Made by a program: the position numbers and the translations under genes. Shown here one piece after another: positions 44,183-53,939 of a stretch of DNA of 64,000 nucleotides (position 1 is its first letter; every line of letters starts with the position of its first letter). Below the pieces are notes generated by a model. That model was not told the DNA's origin. It did no database searches and saw only the letters and a program-made list of their open reading frames with translations. The DNA is from Verrucomicrobiota bacterium. GTDB lineage: Bacteria; Verrucomicrobiota; Verrucomicrobiia; Opitutales; UBA953. The stretch spans positions 1-64,000 of the forward strand of contig JAPLTV010000016.1 of NCBI GenBank assembly GCA_026397955.1, read 5' to 3'.

Positions 44183-44617
44183 ATGTTCACCTGCAGCAAG
44201 ACCTATCGCGACATCCCGTTCGCCCACCGGCAGCACCGGCACGACGGGCATTGCTCGTTTCTGCACGGTCATAACTGGGGCATCGAGATCGAGTTCGGTT
44301 GCGAGCAGCTCGATGAGCGCGGCTTCGTCGTGGACTTCGGCGGCCTCGCTTTCCTGAAGACCTGGATCGCCGATCATCTCGATCACGCCTGTCTCTTTGC
44401 TAAGGAAGACCCGATCCGCGAGCAGCTCCTCAAGGATTACCCCAAGCTTTTCCGTCCGCTCGTCATCGATTCCGTCTCCACCGAAGGCATCGCAAAGTTC
44501 CTCTTCGAGACCTTTGACCCGATGGTCCGCAAGGAGACCAGCGGTCGCGCCTGGGTCCGGCAGATCATCCTGCACGAGGACACCAAGAACAAGGCGAGCT
44601 ACCAGCCGAAGGCCTGA
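44183..44617 (+). CDS. queD: 6-carboxytetrahydropterin synthase QueD
   Basis: 144 aa from ATG 44183; the longer ORF start lies in the preceding terminator. FAHRQHRHDGHCSFLHGHNW holds the zinc His of the 6-pyruvoyl-tetrahydropterin synthase family, and DERGFVVDFGGLAFLKTW, LDHACLFAKEDP and PTEGIAKFL-type helices follow (here STEGIAKFLFETF). It makes 6-carboxy-tetrahydropterin from dihydroneopterin triphosphate, the first dedicated step to queuosine. queE starts 2 bp after the stop, so queD-queE are coupled. The terminator upstream means that their promoter lies in 44108-44182. Confidence 0.95.
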   Translation: MFTCSKTYRDIPFAHRQHRHDGHCSFLHGHNWGIEIEFGCEQLDERGFVVDFGGLAFLKTWIADHLDHACLFAKEDPIREQLLKDYPKLFRPLVIDSVSTEGIAKFLFETFDPMVRKETSGRAWVRQIILHEDTKNKASYQPKA

Positions 44618-44619
44618 CC

Positions 44620-45303
44620 ATGGCAGAGCTCTACCCCGTCAATGAGACGTTCCTCAGTTGGCAGGGGGAAGGGGTCCATCTTGGCCGCAAGGCCTTCTTC
44701 ATCCGCCTGCAGGGATGCCCCGTAAAGTGCGCCTGGTGCGACTCCGCGTCCACCTGGCATCCGCAGTTCGTCCCCAAGCAGGTCCGCAAGGCTTCGGCTG
44801 GGGAACTGGCCGATGAGGCCGCCGCCGCCCGCCCGGAATTCGTGGTGCTGACCGGGGGCGAGCCCTGCATCCACGATTTGACCGCTTTGCTGGCCGCCAT
44901 GGCCTCGATCGGACTCAAGGTTCACCTCGAGACCTGCGGGGCCTACCCGATTGCCTCAGGCTTCGCCTGGGTGACCGTCAGCCCCAAGTGGGCTAAGCCG
45001 CCCTTGGCTGAATCCCTGGCTCGGGCGGACGAGGTCAAACTCATCGTCGAGGCGCCGGATAGCATCACCCGCTGGACCGAGGCCGTCGGCGGCAAGTGGC
45101 TTAGCCCGAACGTCTGGCTCCACCCGGAATGGTCGCGTCGGGCCGATCCAGCCGTATTGCGGACCATTACCGAGCAGGTGAAGCAGGGGGGTGCCCCGTA
45201 TCGGGCAGGTTGGCAGGTCCATAAGCCCTATTCGGCCGACAGTCTGGACGCTCGAGCCCGGCCGCCGGCGCCCTTGGGCGGCGACGTCGCCAAGGGTTTC
45301 TGA
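44620..45303 (+). CDS. queE: 7-carboxy-7-deazaguanine synthase QueE (radical SAM)
   Basis: 227 aa, the shortened radical-SAM fold of QueE. The iron-sulfur cluster site is [13 protein letters not shown], reading C-x3-C-x2-C. The N-terminal [20 protein letters not shown] and the G-G-E loop [14 protein letters not shown] are family motifs. It contracts the 6-carboxytetrahydropterin ring to 7-carboxy-7-deazaguanine using SAM and magnesium. The last part ([17 protein letters not shown]) is longer than usual. It is translated with queD. Queuosine production is supported, although tgt, queA and queF are not in the window. Confidence 0.93.
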   Translation: MAELYPVNETFLSWQGEGVHLGRKAFFIRLQGCPVKCAWCDSASTWHPQFVPKQVRKASAGELADEAAAARPEFVVLTGGEPCIHDLTALLAAMASIGLKVHLETCGAYPIASGFAWVTVSPKWAKPPLAESLARADEVKLIVEAPDSITRWTEAVGGKWLSPNVWLHPEWSRRADPAVLRTITEQVKQGGAPYRAGWQVHKPYSADSLDARARPPAPLGGDVAKGF

Positions 45304-45415
45304 GCAGGCCGGCGACGCTTGTCGGTCTCATGCCGGACCTCGGGTTTGGGACTATCTTCGAATGGGAACTTTTTTTGCTTCACTCGGGGGCGGAACCCTC
45401 ATTCAAAACGACCTC

Positions 45416-46573
45416 ATGAACCGACCTGCCGTGCTCGCTCTTGAAGATGGAACCATTCTTCGGGGCAGGGCGTTCGGAGCCACGGCCACCCTCTGCGGAG
45501 AAGTCGTGTTCAACACGAGCATGACCGGCTACCAGGAGATCCTCACGGACCCTTCCTACTTCGGCCAGATCGTCACCATGACGACCCCGCAGATCGGCAA
45601 CTACGGCGTGAACGAAGATGACTTCGAATCCGCCCGCCCGCACGTCGCCGGTTTTGTCGTGCGCGACCTTTCGCCCATCGTCTCCAACTGGCGCGCCACG
45701 ACCGACCTGAGCACCTGGCTCACGAAGTATGGCATCCCTGGCATCGAAGGCGTCGACACCCGCTCGCTTACCAAGAAGCTGCGCTCCGCCGGCGTGATGA
45801 AGGCCTGCCTCTCCACCGAAGGCATCACTGACGAGGAAGCCCTCAAGCGCGCCCGCGCCTGGACCGGCACCGTCGGCGCTGACTTCGTCAAGGACGTCAC
45901 CTGCAAGGCGCCTTACCACTACAACGCCAATGCCGGCGACTGCGAGGCCTTCACCGTGCCGGGCACGCATCTCAACAAGCCCAAGGCTCGCGCCAAGAAG
46001 TACCGCATCGCGGCCTATGACTTCGGCGCCAAGACCTCGATCTTCCGTCGCCTCGTCGCCTCCGGTTTCGACGTGCACGTCTTCCCGGCCCGCACCCCGG
46101 CTTCCGAGATCCGCGCCTTCAATCCTGACGGCGTGTTCCTCTCCAACGGCCCGGGCGATCCCGCCGCCCTGAAGTATGCCCACGAAGCCGTGGCCGACCT
46201 CATTAAGACCTACCCGGTCTTCGGCATCTGCCTCGGTCACCAGATTATCACGCACGCCATCGGCGCCTCGACTTACAAGCTGAAGTTCGGCCACCGCGGC
46301 GGCAACCAGCCTGTCAAGAACACCGAAGAAGACCGCGTGGCCATCACCGCCCAGAACCACGGCTTCGCCTCGAAGCGCGAGGATCTCGAGCGCTGCGGTG
46401 CCATCGTCACCGAAGTGAACCTGAACGACGACACGGTCTCTGGCCTGCGTCTCAAGGATAAGCCGGTCTTCTCCGTCCAGTATCACCCGGAAGCCGGCCC
46501 TGGGCCGAACGACGCGGATGTGCTCTTCGATCGGTTCTACGACCTGATTGCCAAGAGCAAGGGCGCTAAATAA
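45416..46573 (+). CDS. carA: Carbamoyl-phosphate synthase small subunit CarA
   Basis: 385 aa from ATG 45416 ([13 protein letters not shown]). The N-terminal domain of CarA shows [20 protein letters not shown] and [15 protein letters not shown]; the C-terminal class I glutaminase domain has [16 protein letters not shown] with the nucleophile Cys and [14 protein letters not shown] for His-Glu. It hydrolyses glutamine to feed CarB for arginine and pyrimidine synthesis. carB is not adjacent. An in-frame ATG at 45362 would add an unlikely stretch. No PyrR, attenuation or riboswitch structure was found in the leader. Confidence 0.95.
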   Translation: MNRPAVLALEDGTILRGRAFGATATLCGEVVFNTSMTGYQEILTDPSYFGQIVTMTTPQIGNYGVNEDDFESARPHVAGFVVRDLSPIVSNWRATTDLSTWLTKYGIPGIEGVDTRSLTKKLRSAGVMKACLSTEGITDEEALKRARAWTGTVGADFVKDVTCKAPYHYNANAGDCEAFTVPGTHLNKPKARAKKYRIAAYDFGAKTSIFRRLVASGFDVHVFPARTPASEIRAFNPDGVFLSNGPGDPAALKYAHEAVADLIKTYPVFGICLGHQIITHAIGASTYKLKFGHRGGNQPVKNTEEDRVAITAQNHGFASKREDLERCGAIVTEVNLNDDTVSGLRLKDKPVFSVQYHPEAGPGPNDADVLFDRFYDLIAKSKGAK

Positions 46574-46583
46574 GCCCAACGCC

Positions 46584-47099
46584 ATGGCTGCACGACTTCT
46601 CGCAGCCCTTTGCTTCGCCCTCGGCCTCGCCGGTTGCGCGTCGTCGTCTCCCCGTTCCCCGGAGGAGGCCTTGACTCGTCTCATCGAAGACGCCGTCGCC
46701 GGCCGTTCCTCGTCGGATCGGTATCACAACGTCGACCCCGTCGATGAAGACACCATCAAGCAGTTCGTCTATGTCGAGGAGTGGCTCGACGTGAACGGCG
46801 AGTCCGTCGTGGGCGTACGCCCGGGCACGATCCCCGTTGAAGGCTCGTTCCGTTTCACGCGCTTGGCCGACGGCCGCTCGACTTATCTCATCTCGTACGG
46901 CTGGCCCGGCCCGCAGGTGCGCTCACGCGTGCTGCGCCCGGCGCCTGGTTCGAAGATCATGCTCCTCGGCTGGTCGGATCTGTTGCCTTGGGAGCAGCTC
47001 GGCGCCGTCTGCGTCATCACGACGCCGCGCGAGATGGCCGACGAAGAGAATCACCCGTGCAAGCAGGCCTTCGTCTTCAAGGTCGAGGCGCCCCGTTGA
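46584..47099 (+). CDS. Lipoprotein of unknown function
   Basis: 171 aa from ATG 46584 (the ORF start lies in carA). The lipobox LALGLAGCASSSPRSP-type reads LGLAGC at about residues 13-18 (LLAALCFALGLAGCASS). The mature part contains FVYVEEWLDVNGESVVGVRPGT and a compact beta-rich end (SKIMLLGWSDLLPWEQLGAVCV). No family recognised. Its stop is 10 bp from the convergent kup stop. It may be cotranscribed with carA (10 bp gap), which is position only. Confidence 0.7.
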   Translation: MAARLLAALCFALGLAGCASSSPRSPEEALTRLIEDAVAGRSSSDRYHNVDPVDEDTIKQFVYVEEWLDVNGESVVGVRPGTIPVEGSFRFTRLADGRSTYLISYGWPGPQVRSRVLRPAPGSKIMLLGWSDLLPWEQLGAVCVITTPREMADEENHPCKQAFVFKVEAPR

Positions 47100-47108
47100 G
47101 CGGAGGCC

Positions 47109-49139
47109 TCAGAGCTCGACCTGCATTCCCAGCTCGACCACGCGGCCGGGCGGCAGATTGAAGTAGGCCGTCGCCGAAAGGGAATTACGGTTGAGCACTT
47201 CGAACAGCTTTTCCTGGACGGCGTTGAGCGAGAAGCCGGTCGTCGCGCGGACAATCGTCTCGCGGCTGAGGAAGTAGGTCACCTCGAGCGGATTGGGTGC
47301 GATGCCCATTTCCTGGTACGCCGCATCCAGCACCGGGAAGACATCCTGCTTCTCGCGGAAGCCGAACGTACCCGTGACGCTGAGGACGGAGGGGAATTCC
47401 TCATGGCTATCTATCTTGCAGAACTTCGGTCCGCGGGTGTTGAAGCTCACGCGGTCCGACATCGGTACGATGGCACGATCCTCGTCGACCTTGAGTGTGA
47501 CGACGATGATATGATCATGAAGCGCACGGTTATGCTTGAGGTTGTGGGCCAGGGCCATTGGCACGGCCTTGGTCGAGCCGGCAAGATAGATTGCCGTTCC
47601 CTTCACGCGCGCGAACTTGCCCGCGACGAACCGGTCTTCGACGCTATCGAGGAAGTTCTCAAAGTCGCCGGCGGCCTCGCCTTCGCTCAGTTTTTGCTTC
47701 ATCGCGATGCGGCCCTTATTCCAGACGGCCATCAGGTAGTAGACGATGATGCCAATCAGCAGTGGCATCCAGCCGTTGGGCAGAATCTTATGCGAATTAC
47801 CGAGGACAAAGAGGACTTCTAGCAGGATGAAGGGCGTGAGCAGTGCATAGGCGCCGGCGGAAGGGATGTTCAACTTGTGGCGGAGGTACTGTCCAAAGAG
47901 GATCGTGGTCACCAGCATCGTGAGGCTCACCGCAATACCGTAGGCGCTGGCGAGGTTCTCGGAGGTCTCGTAATGCAGGACCAGGTAGATCGATCCGGTC
48001 ATGAGGAGCCAGTTGATGATCGGAACGTAGACCTGTCCTGATTCATGGTCGGAAGTACGGTCGATGCGCATGCGGGGCAGGTAGTTCAGCTGAATCGCCT
48101 GCATGGTGATCGAGAACGCGCCGGCGATGAGGGCCTGCGAGGCGATGATGGCCGCGAGCGTCGCGATGACCACGAGCGGAATCTGCGCCCAGTTCGGCGC
48201 CATGTTGAAGAAGGGATTGAAGCCGGGCTCCAGGAGTTCAGCTGGGTGCGCGAGAGCCCATGCTCCCTGGCCGAGGTAGTTCAGGATGAGGGCAGGGAAG
48301 ACGATGAAGCACCACGCCGCACGGATCGGCTTCTGCCCGAAGTGGCCCATGTCCGCGTAAAGTGCTTCGGCTCCCGTCACCGAGAGGAAGACCGCACCGA
48401 GGATCAGAATGCCCAGCCCGGGGTGGGTAATAAGTAGATGTAGCCCTTCGAGCGGGTTGAAAGCCCACATGATCTGCCCGAGGACTGCATGGTTCAGCAC
48501 CAGTGAGAGGACACCAAGGCCGCCGATCACGGCGAACCACACCATGGTGATCGGACCGAAATACATACCGACGCGGCCGGTGCCGATCTTCTGGAGCCAA
48601 AAGATACCTACGAGGATCAGGACGGCTGCAGTGGGGATGAAGTATTTGAGGAAACCGGCGGAGAGGGGTCCGTGCAGACGCTCGTTGGCTTCCTTGACGC
48701 CTTCCAGTGCGGATACGACCGAGATGGCCGGGGTGATGACGCCGTCGCCATAGAGCAGGGCAGCTCCGAAGACGCCGAGGAGGACGAGGACGCTCCGGTG
48801 CTTCCGCTTGGTCTTCTCCTTATCCTTGGCGGATGCGAGGGAGACCAAGGTCATGATGCCGCCTTCACCGTCCTCGTTGGCTTCCATGACCAAGAGGACA
48901 TATTTCACCATCACCACGAAAATGAGTGACCAGATGATGAGCGAAAGGATCGGGACCACTTGCGATGAGCCCAGAATGTTAGAATCCGCGTCCTTGACCC
49001 GTAGGCATTCCTTAAAGGCGTAGAGCGGGCTGGTCCCGATGTCACCGAAGACCACTCCCAGCGCAGCGATGGTGGCCGCCACAGTGAGGGGTTTGACGGG
49101 GGCGGAGCCTTCGATAGGCTCCTGGGCGGGCTGGCTCAT
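47109..49139 (-). CDS. kup: Potassium uptake protein Kup
   Basis: 676 aa, the length of bacterial Kup/Trk-H+ symporters. ALGVVFGDIGTSPLYAFKECL is the N-terminal signature, and EDGEGGIMTLVSLA with LYGDGVITPAISVVSALEG are further family motifs. About 12 membrane segments take the first two thirds; a cytoplasmic C-terminal domain of about 180 residues follows (KLSEGEAAGDFENFLDSVEDRF, VTLKVDEDRAIV). It takes up K+ with protons at the inner membrane. Divergent from yajC, with 130 bp between. The leader TGAATAACTCTCCATG has no Shine-Dalgarno. Confidence 0.96.
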   Translation of the reverse strand: MSQPAQEPIEGSAPVKPLTVAATIAALGVVFGDIGTSPLYAFKECLRVKDADSNILGSSQVVPILSLIIWSLIFVVMVKYVLLVMEANEDGEGGIMTLVSLASAKDKEKTKRKHRSVLVLLGVFGAALLYGDGVITPAISVVSALEGVKEANERLHGPLSAGFLKYFIPTAAVLILVGIFWLQKIGTGRVGMYFGPITMVWFAVIGGLGVLSLVLNHAVLGQIMWAFNPLEGLHLLITHPGLGILILGAVFLSVTGAEALYADMGHFGQKPIRAAWCFIVFPALILNYLGQGAWALAHPAELLEPGFNPFFNMAPNWAQIPLVVIATLAAIIASQALIAGAFSITMQAIQLNYLPRMRIDRTSDHESGQVYVPIINWLLMTGSIYLVLHYETSENLASAYGIAVSLTMLVTTILFGQYLRHKLNIPSAGAYALLTPFILLEVLFVLGNSHKILPNGWMPLLIGIIVYYLMAVWNKGRIAMKQKLSEGEAAGDFENFLDSVEDRFVAGKFARVKGTAIYLAGSTKAVPMALAHNLKHNRALHDHIIVVTLKVDEDRAIVPMSDRVSFNTRGPKFCKIDSHEEFPSVLSVTGTFGFREKQDVFPVLDAAYQEMGIAPNPLEVTYFLSRETIVRATTGFSLNAVQEKLFEVLNRNSLSATAYFNLPPGRVVELGMQVEL

Positions 49140-49269
49140 GGAGAGTTATTCACAATGACAGGTCCTGAGGGGTAATCAAAGCCAATCGGGGCGTGCTGGG
49201 GCTTGCTTTTTTGCCCTTAAATCGCATCTCCAGACGTTCCCTTTCCCTGCTTTCCAAACAATACGAACA

Positions 49270-49611
49270 ATGAATATCATCCAAACTGTTATCAATCAAG
49301 GTTTTGCGGCAGACGTGCCTGCTGGGGCTACTCAGGAAGCATTCAATCCTGTCAGCCTGCTCTTCCCGCTCCTGATGCTTGCGGGCATGTACTTCCTGCT
49401 CATTGCCCCCCAGCGCAAGCGCCAGAAGGAGCTCGAAAAGCTCCAGTCCGATCTCGCCGTGGGCGATAAGGTCCTGGCTGCCGGCGGCATCTACGGTCGC
49501 GTGGTCTCCATCAAGGAAGACCGTATCACCCTTGAACTCGATTCCGGCCGTCTGGTCGTCCACAAGTCCGCAATCATGGGCAAGGACGTCGACGCCGTCG
49601 TCCAGGCCTAA
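49270..49611 (+). CDS. yajC: Preprotein translocase subunit YajC
   Basis: 113 aa. One membrane segment (VSLLFPLLMLAGMYFLLIAPQ) followed by RKRQKELEKLQSDLAVGDKVLAAGGIYGRV, the cytosolic YajC signature. YajC is an accessory part of the Sec holotranslocon and associates with SecDF. secDF starts 30 bp later, so this is the normal yajC-secDF order. The leader (CTTTCCAAACAATACGAACAATG) lacks a Shine-Dalgarno sequence. Confidence 0.95.
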   Translation: MNIIQTVINQGFAADVPAGATQEAFNPVSLLFPLLMLAGMYFLLIAPQRKRQKELEKLQSDLAVGDKVLAAGGIYGRVVSIKEDRITLELDSGRLVVHKSAIMGKDVDAVVQA

Positions 49612-49641
49612 GGACGTTCACCCCTTACCGACCCTGACACA

Positions 49642-52359
49642 ATGACATCCAGGACCTGGTTCTGGAAGATCGCGGTTTCGCTCGTCGCCCTGGCTGTCGC
49701 CTGGTTCGAGTTCCACCCGATCGCTCCGATCCCTCTCGACCAGTTCGTGCCCGCGCAGGTCATCGCGCAGAAGCCCGAATTCGACAAGCTCCACGCCGAA
49801 GCCCTCGAGCGTGTGAAACATTACAAGGACGCCGCCGTCGCGGCCGACAAGAAGTCGGTCTCCTACTTCCAGGCCTTGCGTGACATCGGCGAAGGCCGTG
49901 GTCGCGCCGCCCCGGTCGACTTCCGTCCGTTCTTCTTCACCGAAGCCCAGATCGTCCGCGAGCCTGACCAGGCTAAGCGCAACGGCATCGTGCTCAAGCA
50001 GCTGATGGTCGCCTCTCAGGGCCGTCTCAAGCTCGGTCTCGACCTGCAGGGTGGGGTGTCCTTCACGCTCAAGGTCGACCCGACCGGTGCTGAATCCGGT
50101 GAGAAGACCGCGGGCGACAAGTCCAACGTCTCCCATGCGGATATGGTCAACCAGGCCCTCCAGGTCATGGAGCAGCGCGTCAATCAGTTCGGCGTCGCCG
50201 AGCCGGTCCTCCGCCCCGTGGGCGACCTCTCCCTTGAGGTCCAACTCCCCGGCGAAGACGCTGCCAATAATCCCGACGTCATCGATGCGCTGAAGAAGCC
50301 TGCGAAGCTCGAGTTCCGCCAAGTGTACCGCACCGAGCGGCCCGCCCCGACCGACCGCGAGCATTCGCTTCGCTCGATGCCCGTGGATCCGATGCTGGGC
50401 GATGCTTCCGCAATCTCGACCTACGAGGTGCTCACGCTCCGCGACGTCGATAACCGTTCCGGCGAAATCGCCATCAACCGTTACTACGTCCGCAAGGCCG
50501 CCGACGCCACCGGCAAGATTATCAAGGCCGCTTCCGGCCGCTCCGATGACGGCATCTCCTTCTACGTGGACATGAAGTTCACCGACGAAGGCTCCAAGAA
50601 GTTCGGTGACCTCACCGCCAAGATCGCCGAAGGCAACTCCCGCTCCATCGGCCAGCTCGCCATCGTCCTCGACGGCAAGCTGCAGTCCGCACCGACCGTG
50701 CGCGAAGCCATCCGTAGCACCGGCGCGACCATCACCGGCTCCTTCTCCCGCGAAGAGGCCGTCGAGCTCGCCAACGTGCTCAATAACCCCCTCGAATTCC
50801 CGCTGATCACCCAAGACGTCACCTCCGTCGGTCCTTCGCTCGCGAAGGATGCCCAAGGTAAGTCCGTGGTGGCCTCCCTCGTGGCCGTCGGCCTCGTCGT
50901 CTTCTTCATGGTCGGGTTCTACGTCTGGGGCGGCTTCATCGCCATCCTCGGCATGATCCTCAACTTGGTCATGATCCTCGGCGCCTTGGCCTACTTCGGC
51001 GCCACGATCACGCTGCCCGGCGTCGCCGCGCTCGTGCTCACGCTCGGCATGGCCGTCGATGCCAACATCCTGATCTTCGAGCGTGTCCGTGAAGAGGCCG
51101 CCTTAGGCAAGGACCGCTCCGTGGCCCTGCGCGAGGGTTATGCCCGCGCCACCTGGACGATCGTCGACGCCAATCTGACGACGTTGCTGACCGCCCTCAT
51201 CCTCGTCTTCATGGGCTCCGGTCCCATCCGAGGCTTCGGTATCACGCTGACCATCGGTATCTTCACCACGGTGTTCACGTCGCTGGTGACCTGCCGTGGC
51301 CTGCAGGAACTGGCGATTTCCCGCGGCGTGATGACGCGCGTCTTCGGCCTGCCGGTCTTCAAGCCGACGCTCGATATCCCGTTCCTTAACTTCGCTCGAC
51401 TCGCATTCATCGTCTCGTGGCTCATCATTGCGCTCGGCCTCGGTGAACTCGCCTACAAGGGCAAGGAAGCCTTCGGCAAAGACTTCCGCGGTGGTGAATC
51501 CGCTCTCGTGGCCATCGCTCCCGGCGCCAAGGTCGACACGGGTAAGATCGCCGCGCTGGCGACGTCTATCGGCCTAGCCGATACGACCATCACCGTGCAG
51601 ACCCCGGTGGGCGGCGGTGAACCGATTCTCCGTATCGAGACCGAACTCACCAAGGACAAGTCCAAGGGCGAGTTCGCCAATGTCGCGGCCATCGTGGGTG
51701 CCATCCAGGCCAAGAACCCCGAAATCCTCAAGGATCGGAGCGCTCCCGTCGATAAGCTGATGCTCTCCAAGGAAGCTATCGGTGGTTCCGTGAGCGGCGA
51801 GCTGCGCACCAATGCCATCTGGTCCGTTATCCTGGCACTCCTTGGTATCGGTATCTACGTGTCGCTTCGCTTTGAGACGGGCTTCGGTGTCGCCGCCATG
51901 GTGGCCACGCTCCACGACGTGCTGATGACCATCGCGCTGTTCGTCTTCTTCGGCGGTCAGTTCAATGCGACCCTCATCGCCGCGATCCTGCTCATCATCG
52001 GCTACTCGATCAACGACACGATCGTCGTCTTCGACCGAATCCGCGAGGAGCTGCAATCGAACCCGGGTCGATCGCTCCGCGATGTGATTCACTTCGCAAT
52101 CAACCGCACGCTTTCCCGTACGACCCTCACCTCTGCGACGGTCCTCCTCTGCGCCATCGCTCTCTGGGCCTTCGGTGCTGGCGATGTCCGCCTCTACGGC
52201 GAGATCTTCATCTACGGCGTGCTCACCGGAACCTTCTCCTCCATCTTCATCGCCAGCCCCGTCTTCTACTGGTGGCATAAGGGTGAACGTAAGGGCGTCG
52301 ATGCCGCGGAACTCCCGCGCACCTACTCCTGGGAGGCTGGCTCCGACAAGGACGCCTAA
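49642..52359 (+). CDS. secDF: SecD-SecF fusion (protein translocase)
   Basis: 905 aa. SecD half: TM1 (TWFWKIAVSLVALAVAW), RLKLGLDLQGGVSFTLKVD, then the large periplasmic P1 region, and the TM2-6 block with GMAVDANILIFERVREE. SecF half starts about residue 590 (DFRGGESALVAIAPG, TM1 and P4-like region), with GYSINDTIVVFDRIREEL and the closing TM block. The fusion is the same as in Bacillus and many Bacteroidota and PVC bacteria. It uses the proton gradient to pull proteins through SecYEG. The charged and polar residues in the two D-x-N/D-I motifs are kept. recJ follows 14 bp downstream, so transcription may continue into it. Confidence 0.96.
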   Translation: MTSRTWFWKIAVSLVALAVAWFEFHPIAPIPLDQFVPAQVIAQKPEFDKLHAEALERVKHYKDAAVAADKKSVSYFQALRDIGEGRGRAAPVDFRPFFFTEAQIVREPDQAKRNGIVLKQLMVASQGRLKLGLDLQGGVSFTLKVDPTGAESGEKTAGDKSNVSHADMVNQALQVMEQRVNQFGVAEPVLRPVGDLSLEVQLPGEDAANNPDVIDALKKPAKLEFRQVYRTERPAPTDREHSLRSMPVDPMLGDASAISTYEVLTLRDVDNRSGEIAINRYYVRKAADATGKIIKAASGRSDDGISFYVDMKFTDEGSKKFGDLTAKIAEGNSRSIGQLAIVLDGKLQSAPTVREAIRSTGATITGSFSREEAVELANVLNNPLEFPLITQDVTSVGPSLAKDAQGKSVVASLVAVGLVVFFMVGFYVWGGFIAILGMILNLVMILGALAYFGATITLPGVAALVLTLGMAVDANILIFERVREEAALGKDRSVALREGYARATWTIVDANLTTLLTALILVFMGSGPIRGFGITLTIGIFTTVFTSLVTCRGLQELAISRGVMTRVFGLPVFKPTLDIPFLNFARLAFIVSWLIIALGLGELAYKGKEAFGKDFRGGESALVAIAPGAKVDTGKIAALATSIGLADTTITVQTPVGGGEPILRIETELTKDKSKGEFANVAAIVGAIQAKNPEILKDRSAPVDKLMLSKEAIGGSVSGELRTNAIWSVILALLGIGIYVSLRFETGFGVAAMVATLHDVLMTIALFVFFGGQFNATLIAAILLIIGYSINDTIVVFDRIREELQSNPGRSLRDVIHFAINRTLSRTTLTSATVLLCAIALWAFGAGDVRLYGEIFIYGVLTGTFSSIFIASPVFYWWHKGERKGVDAAELPRTYSWEAGSDKDA

Positions 52360-52373
52360 GGGCCACCCCGCAC

Positions 52374-53939
52374 ATGGCCGCCTGGTCTCACCGGGCCGCG
52401 GACGCCGGGCTTGCCCGACGGATCGCGGCTGCGCTGGGGGTTTCCGAACCCCTAGCCACAGTCCTCGCCCGCTCCTTCGCGGACGAGGCCGAAGCGGAGC
52501 GTCATCTGCTCGTCCACTTCCTCCGCCGCCTCGGCGCGCACCCGGAATATTTCGTCCCTCGCCGCCTCGAGGAAGGTTACGGGCTTTCGATGGCCGCGCT
52601 CGAACGCGTGCTCGCCGAAGCGAAGCCCCAGCTCTTCGTTGCCCTCGATTGCGGCACGAACTCCAAGCCAGAAGTCGACCGACTCCGCACTGAAGGCGTC
52701 GACGTCATCGTGGTGGACCATCACGTGGCCAAGGAAACCCGCGTGACCTGCACGCTCGTCAACCCGCGCGTCAACGACGCCGAGGATGCCCCGTGGCAGA
52801 CGCTTTGCACCGCCGGACTGGTCTTCAAACTCGTCCATGGCGTGCTGAAGGTCCTGCGCCTTGCCGGCGACGAACGCGGTACAAGCATCGCGGTAAAGGA
52901 TTACCTCGACCTCGCCGCCCTCGGCACGATCGCCGACCTGGTGCCTCTCCGCACAGAGAATCGCATCCTTGCCGCCCATGGCCTCAAGGCCCTCGGCGAA
53001 GCCCGCCGTCAAGGGGTGCGCGCCCTCATCGCCGTCAGCGGTATGGAGCCGGGTGGGGTGCTTACCTCGGTCGACGTCTCTTATCGCATCGGTCCGCGGA
53101 TCAACGCCAGCGGCCGTCTCGCCGACGCCTCGCTACCGTTGCGTCTGCTGCTCTCCGACGATCCGGCTGACTGTCTGCGTGACGCTGCGCAGCTGGATGC
53201 CATCAATCGCGAACGCCAGGAGATCGACAAGAAGGTCACCGAAGAGGCCATGGCCCAGGCCAAGGCGATGGGTGACCTCGCCGGTTATGTCGTCCATGGC
53301 GACTGGCATCCCGGAGTCGTTGGCATCGCCGCCGGCAAGATCTGCCGCGCACTTGATCGTCCCGTCATCGTCCTCGGGAAGGAAGGGGAGAGCGCCAAGG
53401 GCTCTGGCCGCAGCGTCCCAGGTACCAATCTCGTCGAAGCACTCGGGGCCTGTGCCGACCTGCTCAAGACTTACGGCGGCCACCCGATGGCCGTTGGTGT
53501 CTCGCTCAATGTCATCGACGTCGAAGCCTTCCGTGCGCGCTTCGCCGCCGCCGTCGAAAGCCAGCGTCTCGCCGGCGTCGTCCAGGCTGATGGCCGTGAC
53601 ATCGATATTGCCCACTGGATCAAGCCTTCCGAGGTGACCGACCAGCTGCTCGACGATCTCGACCTGCTACAGCCGTTCGGCGAAGGGAATAGCGAGCCAG
53701 TCTTTGGCTTCAAAGGATTCGTCTTCGACCGTCCGCCCACGCCTTTCGGCGAAGGCAATTTCCGGCACCAGCTTCCGCTCAGCGGCGGCCGCCGCCTGAA
53801 CTTCGTCGCCTGGCGCATGGCTGACCGCATGCCGGAACCCGGTAAGGCGATCGAGATGGCCGTCAAGCTGCAGTGGAACCGCTGGCAGGGACGCCGTATC
53901 CCGCAGGCCGAAATCCTCGACTGGCGCTACGCCTCCTGA
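52374..53939 (+). CDS. recJ: RecJ single-strand exonuclease with motif I deleted
   Basis: 521 aa, shorter than normal RecJ (about 560-580). The end of the DHH domain is intact: VALDCGTNSKPEVDRLR (motif II region), VIVVDHHVAKETRV (DHH motif III), VNPRVND and the DHHA1 part (GKEGESAKGSGRSVPGTNLVEALGACADLLKTYGGHPMAVG with the G-G-H). At the start, the N-terminal helix (ARSFADEAEAERHL) runs straight into LVHFLRRLGAHPEYFVPRRLEEGYGLS. In other RecJ proteins some 50 residues lie between, with the metal-binding motif I (GD-Y/F-D-x-D-G). This part is absent, in frame, at about 52506. The 5'-3' ssDNA nuclease is thus probably inactive or altered. Cotranscription with secDF is likely. Confidence 0.88.
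   Translation: MAAWSHRAADAGLARRIAAALGVSEPLATVLARSFADEAEAERHLLVHFLRRLGAHPEYFVPRRLEEGYGLSMAALERVLAEAKPQLFVALDCGTNSKPEVDRLRTEGVDVIVVDHHVAKETRVTCTLVNPRVNDAEDAPWQTLCTAGLVFKLVHGVLKVLRLAGDERGTSIAVKDYLDLAALGTIADLVPLRTENRILAAHGLKALGEARRQGVRALIAVSGMEPGGVLTSVDVSYRIGPRINASGRLADASLPLRLLLSDDPADCLRDAAQLDAINRERQEIDKKVTEEAMAQAKAMGDLAGYVVHGDWHPGVVGIAAGKICRALDRPVIVLGKEGESAKGSGRSVPGTNLVEALGACADLLKTYGGHPMAVGVSLNVIDVEAFRARFAAAVESQRLAGVVQADGRDIDIAHWIKPSEVTDQLLDDLDLLQPFGEGNSEPVFGFKGFVFDRPPTPFGEGNFRHQLPLSGGRRLNFVAWRMADRMPEPGKAIEMAVKLQWNRWQGRRIPQAEILDWRYAS

Noticed and set aside
45362-45415. In-frame ATG at 45362 as carA start or leader peptide
   Set aside because: Would add a Gly-rich, Asn-rich stretch unlike CarA; no attenuator structure seen.
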